From JBKBUF01 sp046290815 (GTDB lineage: Bacteria > Bacteroidota > Bacteroidia > Cytophagales > Cytophagaceae), in NCBI GenBank assembly GCA_046290815.1, contig JBKBUF010000003.1:133561-197560 (forward strand): a stretch of DNA of 64,000 nt. The letters run 5' to 3'. The notes under the pieces are model-generated. The model was not told where the DNA came from. It ran no database searches and saw nothing but the letters and a program-made list of their open reading frames with translations. Made by a program: the position numbers and the translations under genes. Shown here in pieces: positions 36,429 through 45,232 of this stretch. Every line of letters begins with the position of its first letter. Within the stretch, counting starts at the first letter, position 1.

Positions 36429-38501
36429 ATGCAAAGAATTATTTGGCTACTGGTCTTTATTTTTTCTTCTTCCATTGTTGCAGCGCAAAGTATAGAGCTA
36501 AAAGCGGAATTAAAAATTGATTCTTATGACCCTCTTAATGCAGCATTTTATGCAAGGGGTAGAGAGCTACCTCAATTGATTATTTCAGGAGTAAAAGAGG
36601 GTAAATTAAAACCCTTAAAAAAAGATTATTCGGATATGCCGGTAAAGGAATTTCTGCAATCGGTATCTTTTACCAAAGACAGCTCCAAACTTTTCAGCTC
36701 GAGGGATTTTCACCTGGTGCTAACAGAAAACATTTCCGTTTATGCAAAGGAAAAGAAAAATGTTCCTGTTGGACTTTCTATTATTTTACCTGCAAACCAC
36801 CCGCATAATAACCAAGGTCAAGACAAGCACCTGGCAACATTTAAACTGACAGATGTAAAGCAATATCTTTACCTTCATCCTAAAGCTGCATGGTACAACC
36901 CTTACAATCATGCAGATTCTTCTCATTTCCCACAGGCATTGGAACAAAAAAGATTCAGGATTGATGCGATTGCCCTTTATTCTGAATCCGGAGAAATGAT
37001 TGCTGATCTGAAGGAATTGACACCTAATTATTGGGTGGATGTTTTATATGGCAAAGAAAAAAGGATTACCGTAAATTCATTCAAAGACACCAGTTCTTAT
37101 GTAAAAAGAAATCTACTCTTAAAGAATATAAAAGAGTATGCTGAGGATTTCCAGGAACTGGGAAGAGAGCCTGCAACTATGAGGGTACCAAAAGAGATTG
37201 TAGAATTACATTTACCTTTTACCAGTTACAGATATCTTAGTCTGGACAAAACAGCAAATTCTTACGTCGGATTTAATATAGGCGACGAAGTATTGGAAGC
37301 TGTAAAGGTAGGAAAGCTTCCGGCTTTTATTCCATATACTAACAAAACATTGAATCCGGAAATTTTCAGAAGTAAAATTGCTGAAAGTACATCTGAAAAT
37401 TCCGGGGAAAATGAGCCTCTTTCAGGAAAACATCTGAATCATGTGATCATTGAAGAATCAATGAATGCGAAAGCACGGGGATTCTATAATTATGAAATTA
37501 AAAATATATTATTTGCTATGCCTGGTTATGAAGATTCATCAGGAGTTCATCCTGATAAACCTTTGTTCAGCATTAAGGTCGATGATTACAGCAAATGGGC
37601 AAAGAACAGTAAATTTATAAATCTTCTTGATAGTTTAAGGTATTCCGGAGCAATTTCTGTTACCAATTCCTTTGGTGAAGTTATAGCTCTTAATCTGGAT
37701 CCCAAATTACATACAGAAGAATCCGGCCTTAAATTTACGCTTTCAGAAATTGACAAATTCTTTGATAATCTTGGTTCTGTTGCTGTAAGGAAAGGTTATG
37801 AATTTCAGTTGAAGTATGTTTATCATTATATATTAAACACAGCACCGGGTAAGCTTACCAGTTTTGATAACATAGAACTAGCAAAACGTCTGCCTGAAAA
37901 CACTGTGGAGTTGCAGATCAATAATCCTCAGAAACTTTCTGACCCGTTTCCTAAATTGGATAAGTTCGTAAATTTATATGAACTTGCATTGTCAGACATG
38001 GGAAATGTTGAGATACCAAAGGCCATTGGGGCTCTTCAAAAAATGGAATTTATGTTTATTGAGAATTGCCCGGATTTAAGTTATTCAAAGTTGTTTACTC
38101 AACTGGCCAAAATCAAAAAACTAAGATTTCTCCAAATCAAATCATCAGGTGTAACAGTCTTTCCTAACGAACTATCATGGTTATCCGGGTTATGGACTGT
38201 AGAAGTTATTAATAATCCGGGCTTGGATTTGGGTAAATTGTTCTTTTTGCTGGCACAACTTCCTGAGGTTAAGATTCTGAATCTTTCTGGAAATGAAATT
38301 ACTGAATTACCGTCAACAATTGCTCAGATAAGGACATTGGAAGAATTGAATCTTGCAGGGAATAGTATTAAAACTTTGCCGGTAGAAATTGCCAGGCTTA
38401 AGAAATTAAAAAAGTTATCCATTGACGGCTCGAATATGACGCAAGAAGAAAAAGATAAAATCTCTAAGCTTTTACCTAATGTGGATATAGATTTTAATTA
38501 G
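36429..38501 (+). CDS. Exported protein with C-terminal leucine-rich repeats
   Basis: 690 residues with a signal peptide (cleavage near VAAQ, residue 19). The first 500 residues are not recognised. They include two related-looking blocks around about 30-190 and 290-480 that may be a duplicated domain. Residues about 500-690 are leucine-rich repeats, clearest as LPEVKILNLSGNEITELPSTIAQ and the next unit with LEELNLAGNSIKTLPVEIA positions. LRR surfaces bind proteins. No type IX sorting signal or lipobox is apparent, so it is probably periplasmic. It stands alone between the histidine kinase and the aro operon terminator region. Confidence 0.78.
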   Translation: MQRIIWLLVFIFSSSIVAAQSIELKAELKIDSYDPLNAAFYARGRELPQLIISGVKEGKLKPLKKDYSDMPVKEFLQSVSFTKDSSKLFSSRDFHLVLTENISVYAKEKKNVPVGLSIILPANHPHNNQGQDKHLATFKLTDVKQYLYLHPKAAWYNPYNHADSSHFPQALEQKRFRIDAIALYSESGEMIADLKELTPNYWVDVLYGKEKRITVNSFKDTSSYVKRNLLLKNIKEYAEDFQELGREPATMRVPKEIVELHLPFTSYRYLSLDKTANSYVGFNIGDEVLEAVKVGKLPAFIPYTNKTLNPEIFRSKIAESTSENSGENEPLSGKHLNHVIIEESMNAKARGFYNYEIKNILFAMPGYEDSSGVHPDKPLFSIKVDDYSKWAKNSKFINLLDSLRYSGAISVTNSFGEVIALNLDPKLHTEESGLKFTLSEIDKFFDNLGSVAVRKGYEFQLKYVYHYILNTAPGKLTSFDNIELAKRLPENTVELQINNPQKLSDPFPKLDKFVNLYELALSDMGNVEIPKAIGALQKMEFMFIENCPDLSYSKLFTQLAKIKKLRFLQIKSSGVTVFPNELSWLSGLWTVEVINNPGLDLGKLFFLLAQLPEVKILNLSGNEITELPSTIAQIRTLEELNLAGNSIKTLPVEIARLKKLKKLSIDGSNMTQEEKDKISKLLPNVDIDFN

Positions 38502-38533
38502 AGGAAAAAATAAGAACTAACTTAAAATGAAAA

Positions 38534-38614
38534 GTCATTCCTATGAAGGAGGAATCTGTGAGATAATTAAATTAGTAAATTCATTCACAGATTCCTCGCT
38601 TAGGTTTGAATGAC
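38534..38614. repeat. REP-like cruciform element
   Basis: Inner perfect 13 bp stem GAGGAATCTGTGA (38549-38561) / TCACAGATTCCTC (38585-38597) and outer 7 bp stem GTCATTC (38534-38540) / GAATGAC (38608-38614). Each arm reads GTCATTC-N8-10-GAGGAATCTGTGA, the form of intergenic palindromes I know to be dispersed in Bacteroidota genomes. It lies between convergent genes and could also stop transcription. Confidence 0.75.
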
Positions 38615-38642
38615 AGAGACCTGTTTAATTAATAACCCACAT

Positions 38643-40331
38643 CTATTTTTTTTCAATCTCAAATCCTGCTACATTCAGATCTTCCCAGAAATGAGGATAA
38701 GATTTCTCCACCACATCCGGATTTTTAATGTTCACTGATCCTAGAAGTGCAAGAGGAGCAAAGGCCATGGCCATTCTGTGGTCTTTATATGTTTCTACAA
38801 TTTGCTCGTTAACACTAAAGTCACTTTTTACAATTTTGTAAGTCGTATCTTTCTCAAGCTCGATCATTTCTGCACCGAATTTTTTCAATTCGTTTTGTAG
38901 TGCTGCAATGCGGTCTGTTTCCTTTATTCTGAGGCTTTCAAGTCCTGAGAGGGTACACTCTACGCCTTTAGCTGCCGCTACCACAGCAATAGTCTGTGCA
39001 AGGTCAGGACAATCGGTAAAGTCCCATTCAAAACTTTGCAAAACATCAGTTTTTTCAAGTATTAAAGTATTATTTTCATAAGTGGTTTTTACTCCAAGGT
39101 TTTTCATGATTTCTGCCACTACAGAGTCTCCCTGCAGAGATTCCGTTCTATAACCCTTAATGGTTACTTTTGCTTCTTTGGCCAGTGCAACTATGCTGTA
39201 CCAATAACTGGCAGCTGACCAGTCGGACTCTACAGTATATTCGGCAGGAATAAATTCCTGATGGTTGATTTCAATTATATTATCATTCCATTCTGAAAAT
39301 ATTCCAAAATGTTTAAGCAAATCAAGCGTCATTCTTATATATGGCTTTGATCCCACTTTCCCGGTAAGCTCAAGAGTAAGTCCGTTAGGAAACATTGGGG
39401 CAACCATTAGCAATGCTGATATATACTGGCTGCTTACATCACCTCTGATGGAAATTCTGTTTGTTTCAATATCAGTTTTGCTGATTTTTTTTATTTTGAT
39501 AGGAGGGTATCCTTCTTTTTTCTCATATTCTATTTCTGCTCCCAGTTTTCTCAAAGCATCTACCAATAAAGCTATTGGTCTTTCCTGCATCCTTTGGGTT
39601 CCTGTAAGTACCACTTCTTTACCTGTTACCGCACAATATGCTGTGAGAAATCTCATGGTAGTCCCTGCATCAAGCACATCAAGTACATTATCTTTAGATT
39701 TCAGTAATTTGATCATTGTCTGTGTATCCCTTGCATTTGAAAGATTATGCAGTGCGGCTGTACCTCCGGCAAGAGCATTTATGATAAGTACTCGGTTGCT
39801 TTCGCTTTTGGAAGAAGGTGGGGTAACAGTGCAAAATACTGAACCTGTATTATGGGATAACAATAATATATTGGTTGATTTAGACTCTGCTGTTTTTAAC
39901 GCAATGTTATTTTTGTTTACAGGCTTGTTCTTTGTAGTGTTCACCTTATTTTTTACTGCTACAGTTTTTTTCACTGTCCTCTTTTTACCTATAGGCTTTT
40001 TAGCTACAGATTTTTTAACTGGTGACTTTTTAGCCGGAGACTTTTTACCTTCAAATTTTTTGGTAGTAGCTTTTGAAGTCTTCTTTTTTGCGGTTTTTGC
40101 TTTCTGAATCTTTTTGGCAACGACTTTTTTCGTCGTGCTTTTTTTCTTAGCTGCTTTTTTCTTTACAGGTTTTTTTGCGACAGCTTTTTTAATTGTCGGT
40201 TTTTTCGAGGAAGCTTTCTTTTTCGCTGCTTTGGAGCCTGTTTTCTTTACTGTTTTTTTAGCAACAGTTTTTTGGGCTGCCTTTTTAGCCCCGGCTTTTT
40301 TAGTTTTGCTCGTTAAATTTTTTTTAGCCAT
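38643..40331 (-). CDS. aroA: EPSP synthase with a histone-H1-like lysine-rich N-terminal tail
   Basis: 562 residues. Residues about 151-562 are a complete 3-phosphoshikimate 1-carboxyvinyltransferase (shikimate-3-phosphate plus PEP to EPSP). Visible motifs are PSSKSESNRVLIINAL (173-186), LDAGTTMRFL, RMQERPIALL, SSQYISALL, SDWSAASYW, RIKETDRIAAL and KDHRMAMAFAPL. Residues 1-150 are a low-complexity tail: I count 57 Lys in the first 140 residues, with Ala, Thr, Ser, Val and Pro and a single acidic residue. This is the composition of histone H1 tails. No Met or other good start separates tail from enzyme, so the fusion is translated as one chain. It is 2 bp behind aroB. The tail may bind nucleic acid, polyphosphate or envelope polymers. 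Confidence 0.93.
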   Translation of the reverse strand: MAKKNLTSKTKKAGAKKAAQKTVAKKTVKKTGSKAAKKKASSKKPTIKKAVAKKPVKKKAAKKKSTTKKVVAKKIQKAKTAKKKTSKATTKKFEGKKSPAKKSPVKKSVAKKPIGKKRTVKKTVAVKNKVNTTKNKPVNKNNIALKTAESKSTNILLLSHNTGSVFCTVTPPSSKSESNRVLIINALAGGTAALHNLSNARDTQTMIKLLKSKDNVLDVLDAGTTMRFLTAYCAVTGKEVVLTGTQRMQERPIALLVDALRKLGAEIEYEKKEGYPPIKIKKISKTDIETNRISIRGDVSSQYISALLMVAPMFPNGLTLELTGKVGSKPYIRMTLDLLKHFGIFSEWNDNIIEINHQEFIPAEYTVESDWSAASYWYSIVALAKEAKVTIKGYRTESLQGDSVVAEIMKNLGVKTTYENNTLILEKTDVLQSFEWDFTDCPDLAQTIAVVAAAKGVECTLSGLESLRIKETDRIAALQNELKKFGAEMIELEKDTTYKIVKSDFSVNEQIVETYKDHRMAMAFAPLALLGSVNIKNPDVVEKSYPHFWEDLNVAGFEIEKK

Positions 40332-40333
40332 TC

Positions 40334-41374
40334 TTATATATTATAAAAACGAATTGATTCTCTTATTTCTTTAAATGTAATCGGATTGTTATAGTTAGCC
40401 TTTCCTGTTTCTTCAAGTAATGTACAAAGGATTTCATCCTTTTCATTTTTTTTGTCCTGAAGGGTGAGAGGAAGTATCTGTTCAACATCGTATTCAAAAA
40501 TCTCTATCTTGCCGTAGATAGAAATGATATAATCTCTAATTTTATTTAATTCCTCCTGGCTGATGAAGTGCCGTTTCATAGATATATAAGATTCACAAAT
40601 CATACCTATAGCAATAGCTTCGCCATGCAAAAGCTTTTTATCAGGAATATTCAGGAAATAGCTTTCGATAGCATGACCTATGGTATGACCGAAATTGAGA
40701 ATTTTTCTCAAGCCTTTTTCCAGAGGGTCAACCTCTGCCACTTTCGCCTTTACAGCTACAGAATGTGCCACCAGATCTTCTATATCCTGCTGATCTAATT
40801 TTTTAGTTCTGATTTCTTCCCACTTACTTTTATCTGCAATCAGGCAATGTTTGATTATTTCTGCAAAGCCTGATCTGAATTCTTCCGAAGGAAGTGTGGT
40901 TAAAAATCCGGTATCAATAATTACAGCATCAGGTACTCTGAAAACGCCTATGTGGTTTTTAAAACTTTTAAAATCAATACCCAGCTTTCCTCCTACACTT
41001 GCATCAACCTGAGAAAGCAGAGTGGTAGGCATTTGAACAAAGTCAATTCCACGTTTATAGGTTGCCGCGCAAAATCCACCCATGTCTCCAATTACACCAC
41101 CGCCAATGTTCAGCATAAGTGATTTCCGGTCGAGCCGTAGGTCTGTCATGGCTTGCCAGATTTTTTCACAAGTGCTGATGGTTTTATTTTCTTCTCCGCT
41201 TTGGATTTGGATTACATTTTTTTCCGGAATCAGATTTCTGAATGCAGGTAAACAATGCTGATAGGTGTTTTCATCTGTCAAAGCAATAATTCTGGTATAC
41301 TCTCGCTGATTCAGAAAGCTTTCAAGGCATTCTGCTGCATCTTTGACAATAAAAATATTCGGGGAAATTACCAT
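40334..41374 (-). CDS. aroB: 3-dehydroquinate synthase
   Basis: 346 residues, typical length. Converts DAHP to 3-dehydroquinate, step two of the shikimate pathway, with NAD and a divalent metal. The nucleotide-binding GGGVIGDMGGF is near 91-101. PTTLLSQVDASVGGK (near 116-130) and the metal-site histidines in LNFGHTIGHAIES and LLHGEAIAIGM are all present. It lies in an operon after DAHP synthase-chorismate mutase (109 bp gap holding a palindromic repeat) and 2 bp before aroA. Confidence 0.96.
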   Translation of the reverse strand: MVISPNIFIVKDAAECLESFLNQREYTRIIALTDENTYQHCLPAFRNLIPEKNVIQIQSGEENKTISTCEKIWQAMTDLRLDRKSLMLNIGGGVIGDMGGFCAATYKRGIDFVQMPTTLLSQVDASVGGKLGIDFKSFKNHIGVFRVPDAVIIDTGFLTTLPSEEFRSGFAEIIKHCLIADKSKWEEIRTKKLDQQDIEDLVAHSVAVKAKVAEVDPLEKGLRKILNFGHTIGHAIESYFLNIPDKKLLHGEAIAIGMICESYISMKRHFISQEELNKIRDYIISIYGKIEIFEYDVEQILPLTLQDKKNEKDEILCTLLEETGKANYNNPITFKEIRESIRFYNI

Positions 41375-41388
41375 GCCTGTATAAAAAT

Positions 41389-41456
41389 TGAAACTCTAAA
41401 CGCTAAACCAAAACCCTGACAAATTTAGGATTTACTGTTTAGAATTTAGAGTTTCA
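41389..41456. repeat. 12 bp perfect inverted repeat inside the aro operon
   Basis: TGAAACTCTAAA (41389-41400) pairs perfectly with TTTAGAGTTTCA (41445-41456). The inner flanks continue the match as CTAAAC on both arms. Both arms are 7 bp periodic (AACTCTA-AACGCTA). The left-arm word GAAACTCTAAAC is identical to one in the 7930-8021 gap. As RNA it would form a long hairpin between the DAHP synthase and aroB messages. Confidence 0.75.
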
Positions 41457-41483
41457 GAGAAAAAATAAGTGATGAAAACCAAA

Positions 41484-42590
41484 TTATGCTTTTGTTGGCA
41501 CAGCCTTCATAATTTCAGTCTGTCTTCTTATTGATTCTTCGTGTATAATTTTGTAGATCTCTATGATGTAATCAGCGCTAAGATTTAATCTTTTAGCCAG
41601 ATCGGCTCTGTTTTTCATGATCTCATCCCATCTTTTTACCTGGTAAGTAGTTACGTTATTTTCTCTCTTATACTCACCGATTTTCTCAACTATCGCCATT
41701 CTTGCAGCAAGTACTTCGATAAGTTCTCTGTCAATGTTGTCGATTTTCTTTCTTAAATCGTCAAGGTGATCGTTAAAATCTTTATCAGAAGTCTGGTCTA
41801 CTCTAACTTTAAGTTCAGAAAGTATTTCCCCAAGTCTTTCAGGTGTTACCTGCTGGTCGGCATCACTCCATGCTTTGTCAGGGTTACAATGAGTCTCGAT
41901 CATCAGACCGTCGAAGTTGAGATCCAAAGCTTTTTGTGAGATTTCAAATATAAGATCTCTCTTTCCTCCAATATGACTTGGGTCACAAATGATAGGTATT
42001 TGTGGAGCAATTCTTCTCAATTCAATTGGAATTTGCCACATAGGTACATTTCTGAATTTTGATTTATCAGATGTAGCAAATCCTCTGTGAATAGCTGCAA
42101 GGTCTCTGATACCTGCTCTGTATAATCTTTCAAAAGCACCAATCCATAATGGAAGCTCAGGGTGAGTTGGATTTTTCACCAAAACAGCAACATTTTTAAC
42201 CCCCTGAAGCGCATCGGCCATTTCCTGAACAGCAAACGGACTTACAGTTGTTCTGGCTCCGATCCAGAGCACATCAACACCATATTTCAGGGCCTCTTCA
42301 ACATGTTGTGTATTTGCCACTTCTGTACCGATAGGAAACCCAAGGTCTTTCTTCACATCGGCAAGCCATTTTAAGCCTTCTGCTCCTGCGCCTTCAAAAC
42401 TGTTAGGGCGGGTTCTGGGTTTCCAGATTCCTGCTCTTAATACATCTACTTTCCCAAGCTCTTTTAAAGCTTTTGCAGTTGCAAACAACTGCTCTGGTGT
42501 TTCAGCACTGCAAGGTCCTGCTATCACAAGTGGCTTGCTCTTTAGATTAGCCCATTTCTCAATTGGGTTTACCTGTAAATTGACTTCCAT
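41484..42590 (-). CDS. Bifunctional DAHP synthase / chorismate mutase (type II)
   Basis: 368 residues. Residues 1 to about 265 are a class I-beta 3-deoxy-7-phosphoheptulonate synthase: GPCSAETPEQL near 20-30, LRAGIWKPRTRPNSFEG near 51-67, VKNPTHPELP and CDPSHIGGKRD. Residues about 275-368 are an AroQ-class chorismate mutase (LRKKIDNIDRELIEVLAARM, then KRWDEIMKNR). One protein therefore performs the first step of the shikimate pathway and the first step from chorismate to phenylalanine and tyrosine, allowing feedback coupling. It is first in the operon with aroB and aroA. It is divergent from proline dehydrogenase across a 65 bp gap that contains a 15 bp palindrome (AATCAA-TAT-TTGATT, 42615-42629). 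Confidence 0.95.
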   Translation of the reverse strand: MEVNLQVNPIEKWANLKSKPLVIAGPCSAETPEQLFATAKALKELGKVDVLRAGIWKPRTRPNSFEGAGAEGLKWLADVKKDLGFPIGTEVANTQHVEEALKYGVDVLWIGARTTVSPFAVQEMADALQGVKNVAVLVKNPTHPELPLWIGAFERLYRAGIRDLAAIHRGFATSDKSKFRNVPMWQIPIELRRIAPQIPIICDPSHIGGKRDLIFEISQKALDLNFDGLMIETHCNPDKAWSDADQQVTPERLGEILSELKVRVDQTSDKDFNDHLDDLRKKIDNIDRELIEVLAARMAIVEKIGEYKRENNVTTYQVKRWDEIMKNRADLAKRLNLSADYIIEIYKIIHEESIRRQTEIMKAVPTKA

Positions 42591-42655
42591 AAATTGTTAT
42601 TAAAAGTAAATTTTAATCAATATTTGATTATTCTTGCACGTTTTTCCTCAAACGT

Positions 42656-43840
42656 ATGAATAGTAATAAACTTATATCCTTTAACGATACTTCTGTAGCT
42701 TTTTCTTCCCGGCCTGATAAAGAATTGAAAAAAATGTATTTTCTATTCTCAATTATGAACCTGGATAAGCTTACAAAGATAGGAACTTATTTTGTAAAAT
42801 TTGCTATAAAAGCAGGTTTGCCGGTAAAAAATGTAATAAAATCCACGCTTTTTAATCATTTCTGCGGGGGTGAAACAATCCAGGAATGCATTCCAGCCAT
42901 AAAAAACCTTGGTAAATACAAAATAGGCGCAATTTTGGATTATTCCGTTGAGGGTGCAGGCTCAGAAACTGCCTTTGACGAAACTTATAAAATGCTTATT
43001 AAAGCTATTGACTATGCGGCTGCAAATGTTAACATTCCTTTTGTGGTATTTAAGATGACTGGCCTGAGTTCTGCTGATCTCTTACAGAAAATTCAAAAAA
43101 GAGAAAAGCTTGTTGGCGCAGAAACGGTAAAGTTTGATCGGCTTAAATTTCGAATAAAATCACTTTGCAGTCATGCATTCGAAAACCATGTGAAACTTAT
43201 GGTTGATGCAGAGGAGAGCTGGATCCAGGACATAATTGACGAGTTGGTAATTGGTTTAATGAAAGAGTATAACAGGGAAGATGTAATGGTATATAATACC
43301 TTCCAGATGTATAGAAAAGGCATGCTTAACAGATTACAAAAATTATCTGAGCTTGCAACGCAGGAGGGGTTTAAAATTGGGGTTAAACTGGTAAGAGGTG
43401 CATATCTTGAAAAGGAACATGAAGTGGCTGCTTCCAAAGGTATCGAGACTCCTGTTTATTCTGAGAAAAAAGATACTGACAATTCATTTAATGAAGGACT
43501 GAAATTTTGCCTGAAAAATATTAAACATATAGCATTATGCTCAGGTTCACATAATGAAGATAGTAATCTGCTGCAAATTGAAATTATGCAACAATTTTCC
43601 ATACCTGCTAATGACCCACGATGTTACTTTGCTCAATTGTATGGAATGGGGGATCATATAAGTTATAATCTTGCTAATGAAGGTTACAACGTAGCCAAGT
43701 ATCTTCCTTTTGGTCCGGTAAAAGAAGTAATGCCTTATCTCTTCAGAAGGGCAGAAGAAAATAAATCTATTGCAGGGCAAACCAGCAGGGAACTGGATTT
43801 GATAAAAAGAGAAATTAAAAGAAGAAGGTTGAAGCGATGA
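42656..43840 (+). CDS. Proline dehydrogenase (monofunctional)
   Basis: 394 residues, the FAD-dependent PRODH barrel without the aldehyde dehydrogenase half of PutA. It oxidises proline to pyrroline-5-carboxylate at the membrane, passing electrons to quinone. Signature motifs are LMVDAEESWIQ near 181-191, YNTFQMYRKG, VKLVRGAYLEKEH near 243-255, and the FAD/substrate end PFGPVKEVMPYLFRRAEEN with the two Arg that bind proline carboxylate. P5C dehydrogenase is not in the window. The stop overlaps the start of the next gene by 4 bp, implying coupling to the cyclase-family protein. Upstream is a 15 bp palindrome shared with the aro operon. Confidence 0.93.
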   Translation: MNSNKLISFNDTSVAFSSRPDKELKKMYFLFSIMNLDKLTKIGTYFVKFAIKAGLPVKNVIKSTLFNHFCGGETIQECIPAIKNLGKYKIGAILDYSVEGAGSETAFDETYKMLIKAIDYAAANVNIPFVVFKMTGLSSADLLQKIQKREKLVGAETVKFDRLKFRIKSLCSHAFENHVKLMVDAEESWIQDIIDELVIGLMKEYNREDVMVYNTFQMYRKGMLNRLQKLSELATQEGFKIGVKLVRGAYLEKEHEVAASKGIETPVYSEKKDTDNSFNEGLKFCLKNIKHIALCSGSHNEDSNLLQIEIMQQFSIPANDPRCYFAQLYGMGDHISYNLANEGYNVAKYLPFGPVKEVMPYLFRRAEENKSIAGQTSRELDLIKREIKRRRLKR

Positions 43841-44469
43841 TTTCTGAATGGATAGATATATCGGTTGAAGTTTTTAATGGTATGGCTTCATGGCCTGGAG
43901 ATCCTGTACCTCATATTTCCAGGTATTTGGATAAATCAGCAGGGGATCCTATTAACCTAAGCCATATCAATATATCTGCGCATACCGGGACTCACATGGA
44001 TGCTCCATTACATTTTCTGGATAATGCTCCCTCGATGGCATCCTGGGCTCCTGAAGATACGGTTGGAAATGCCAGAATCATTTCAATTCAGAATCCTCAC
44101 TTTATCACCAGGGAAGAGCTTCAACAGTACAATATTCAAAGTGGTGAACGAATACTTTTGAAAACACGGAATTCAGACAAGCAATGGTACAAAGGAGAGT
44201 TTAATCCTAATTTCGTTTGTCTAAATCCTGAAGCAGCAGAATTCCTGGCACAGATTAAAATAAGAAGCCTTGGAATTGATTACTTGTCTGTAGGGAATGA
44301 AGAAAACGGTAAGGAAGTACACCTGCACCTGCTTAAAGCTGGTATCTGGATAATTGAAGGACTTTACCTGGCCGATTTAAAGGAAGGTGATTATGAACTT
44401 TTATGTTTGCCGTTAAAGCTATCAGACGCAGATGGTGCACCTGCCAGAGCTCTTGTTAAATCTGTCTGA
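43837..44469 (+). CDS. Cyclase-family metal-dependent hydrolase (kynurenine formamidase-like)
   Basis: 210 residues with the family motif HTGTHMDAPLHF (near 49-60), whose His and Asp residues bind divalent metal, and DLSVG-like DYLSVGNEE near 147-155. The family includes kynurenine formamidase (KynB), isatin hydrolase and cyclases. The start overlaps the proline dehydrogenase stop (ATGA). No other kynurenine-pathway genes are in view, so tryptophan catabolism is not supported by context. The coupling suggests a role linked to proline or P5C metabolism, which is inference. Converges on the sigma-factor gene with 4 bp between stops. Confidence 0.87.
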   Translation: MISEWIDISVEVFNGMASWPGDPVPHISRYLDKSAGDPINLSHINISAHTGTHMDAPLHFLDNAPSMASWAPEDTVGNARIISIQNPHFITREELQQYNIQSGERILLKTRNSDKQWYKGEFNPNFVCLNPEAAEFLAQIKIRSLGIDYLSVGNEENGKEVHLHLLKAGIWIIEGLYLADLKEGDYELLCLPLKLSDADGAPARALVKSV

Positions 44470-44473
44470 GGTT

Positions 44474-45043
44474 TTATGCGATTTGTACTTTGTAATCAAT
44501 TTCATCCTCCCCTGCAATTGTTAAGATAAGATTTTGTAAGATCCTTTTGGCGTTAAAGAACTGAGATTTTGAAGTGCCTGCAGAAATATTCATCATCTGG
44601 CCTATCTCTTTATGAGTATACCCTTCCACAGCAAATAATTTGAAAACGTGTCTGTAGCCTTCCGGTAATTGGTCAATAGTATCGCTAATCTCTTCTGCTG
44701 AAATTTTCTCGATAATATTTTCTCTGGTATATACCGGTAATCTTTCTGCATCCGGATGGGAAAGTGAATAATGGTAATTTTTCTTTTCCAGTTCTTTCAG
44801 ACAGGTATTGATAACTATTTTGCGAATCCAACCTTCAAAGGAACCTTTCCCTTCATAATTTGAGATATTGTTAAATATTTTGATGAAGGATTCCTGTAAA
44901 AGGTCTTCTGCATCGGCCCGGCAACTGGTATAACGCAGGCAGGTAAGAAGCACTCTGGATGAAAAAATCTGGTATAACTGCCTCTGATACAATGGGTCAT
45001 TCTTTCTGCAACCTTCAAGGATTTCTTCATTCACCAGGGTCAT
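44474..45043 (-). CDS. ECF-type RNA polymerase sigma factor
   Basis: 189 residues with the two ECF domains. Sigma-2 (about 22-90) has AEDLLQESFIKIFNNISNYEG and FEGWIRKIVINTCL. Sigma-4 (about 130-180) has LPEGYRHVFKLFAVEGYTHKEIGQMMNISAGTSKSQ, a helix-turn-helix for -35 recognition. No anti-sigma factor or SusCD pair lies next to it, so its trigger is unknown. It is monocistronic. The 189 bp upstream gap also holds the leader of the XRE regulator. No consensus promoter is seen in front of it. Confidence 0.93.
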   Translation of the reverse strand: MTLVNEEILEGCRKNDPLYQRQLYQIFSSRVLLTCLRYTSCRADAEDLLQESFIKIFNNISNYEGKGSFEGWIRKIVINTCLKELEKKNYHYSLSHPDAERLPVYTRENIIEKISAEEISDTIDQLPEGYRHVFKLFAVEGYTHKEIGQMMNISAGTSKSQFFNAKRILQNLILTIAGEDEIDYKVQIA

Positions 45044-45232
45044 AATTTTTTTAATAATTAAGGTTAATTTTCGATGATCAATTTACAAAATGTTTCAATT
45101 TGACACAATGGCTTTATGATAATTGTATATTTATTTAATAGGAAAGGATTATTTCGACTTATTTTTACGCTGTGTTTCCAAAAAGAACAGTAATTTGCAT
45201 TTTTTTATGATTAGTGGTAAATTGATCCTTAT

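Noticed and set aside
39265..40107. 280-residue ORF on the plus strand opposite aroA, very rich in Phe, Leu and Val
   Set aside because: It is the antisense reading of the lysine-rich tail and AroA domain. Lys codons read backwards give Phe/Leu, so length and hydrophobicity are artefacts.
42649..42678. Minus-strand promoter for the aro operon (TACGTTTG)
   Set aside because: The -7 box is perfect, but there is no TTG at the required spacing, so it was not listed.
43837..44469. Dedicated kynurenine formamidase (kynB)
   Set aside because: The motif fits the wider cyclase family. No other kynurenine-pathway gene is adjacent, so the specific name is not supported.
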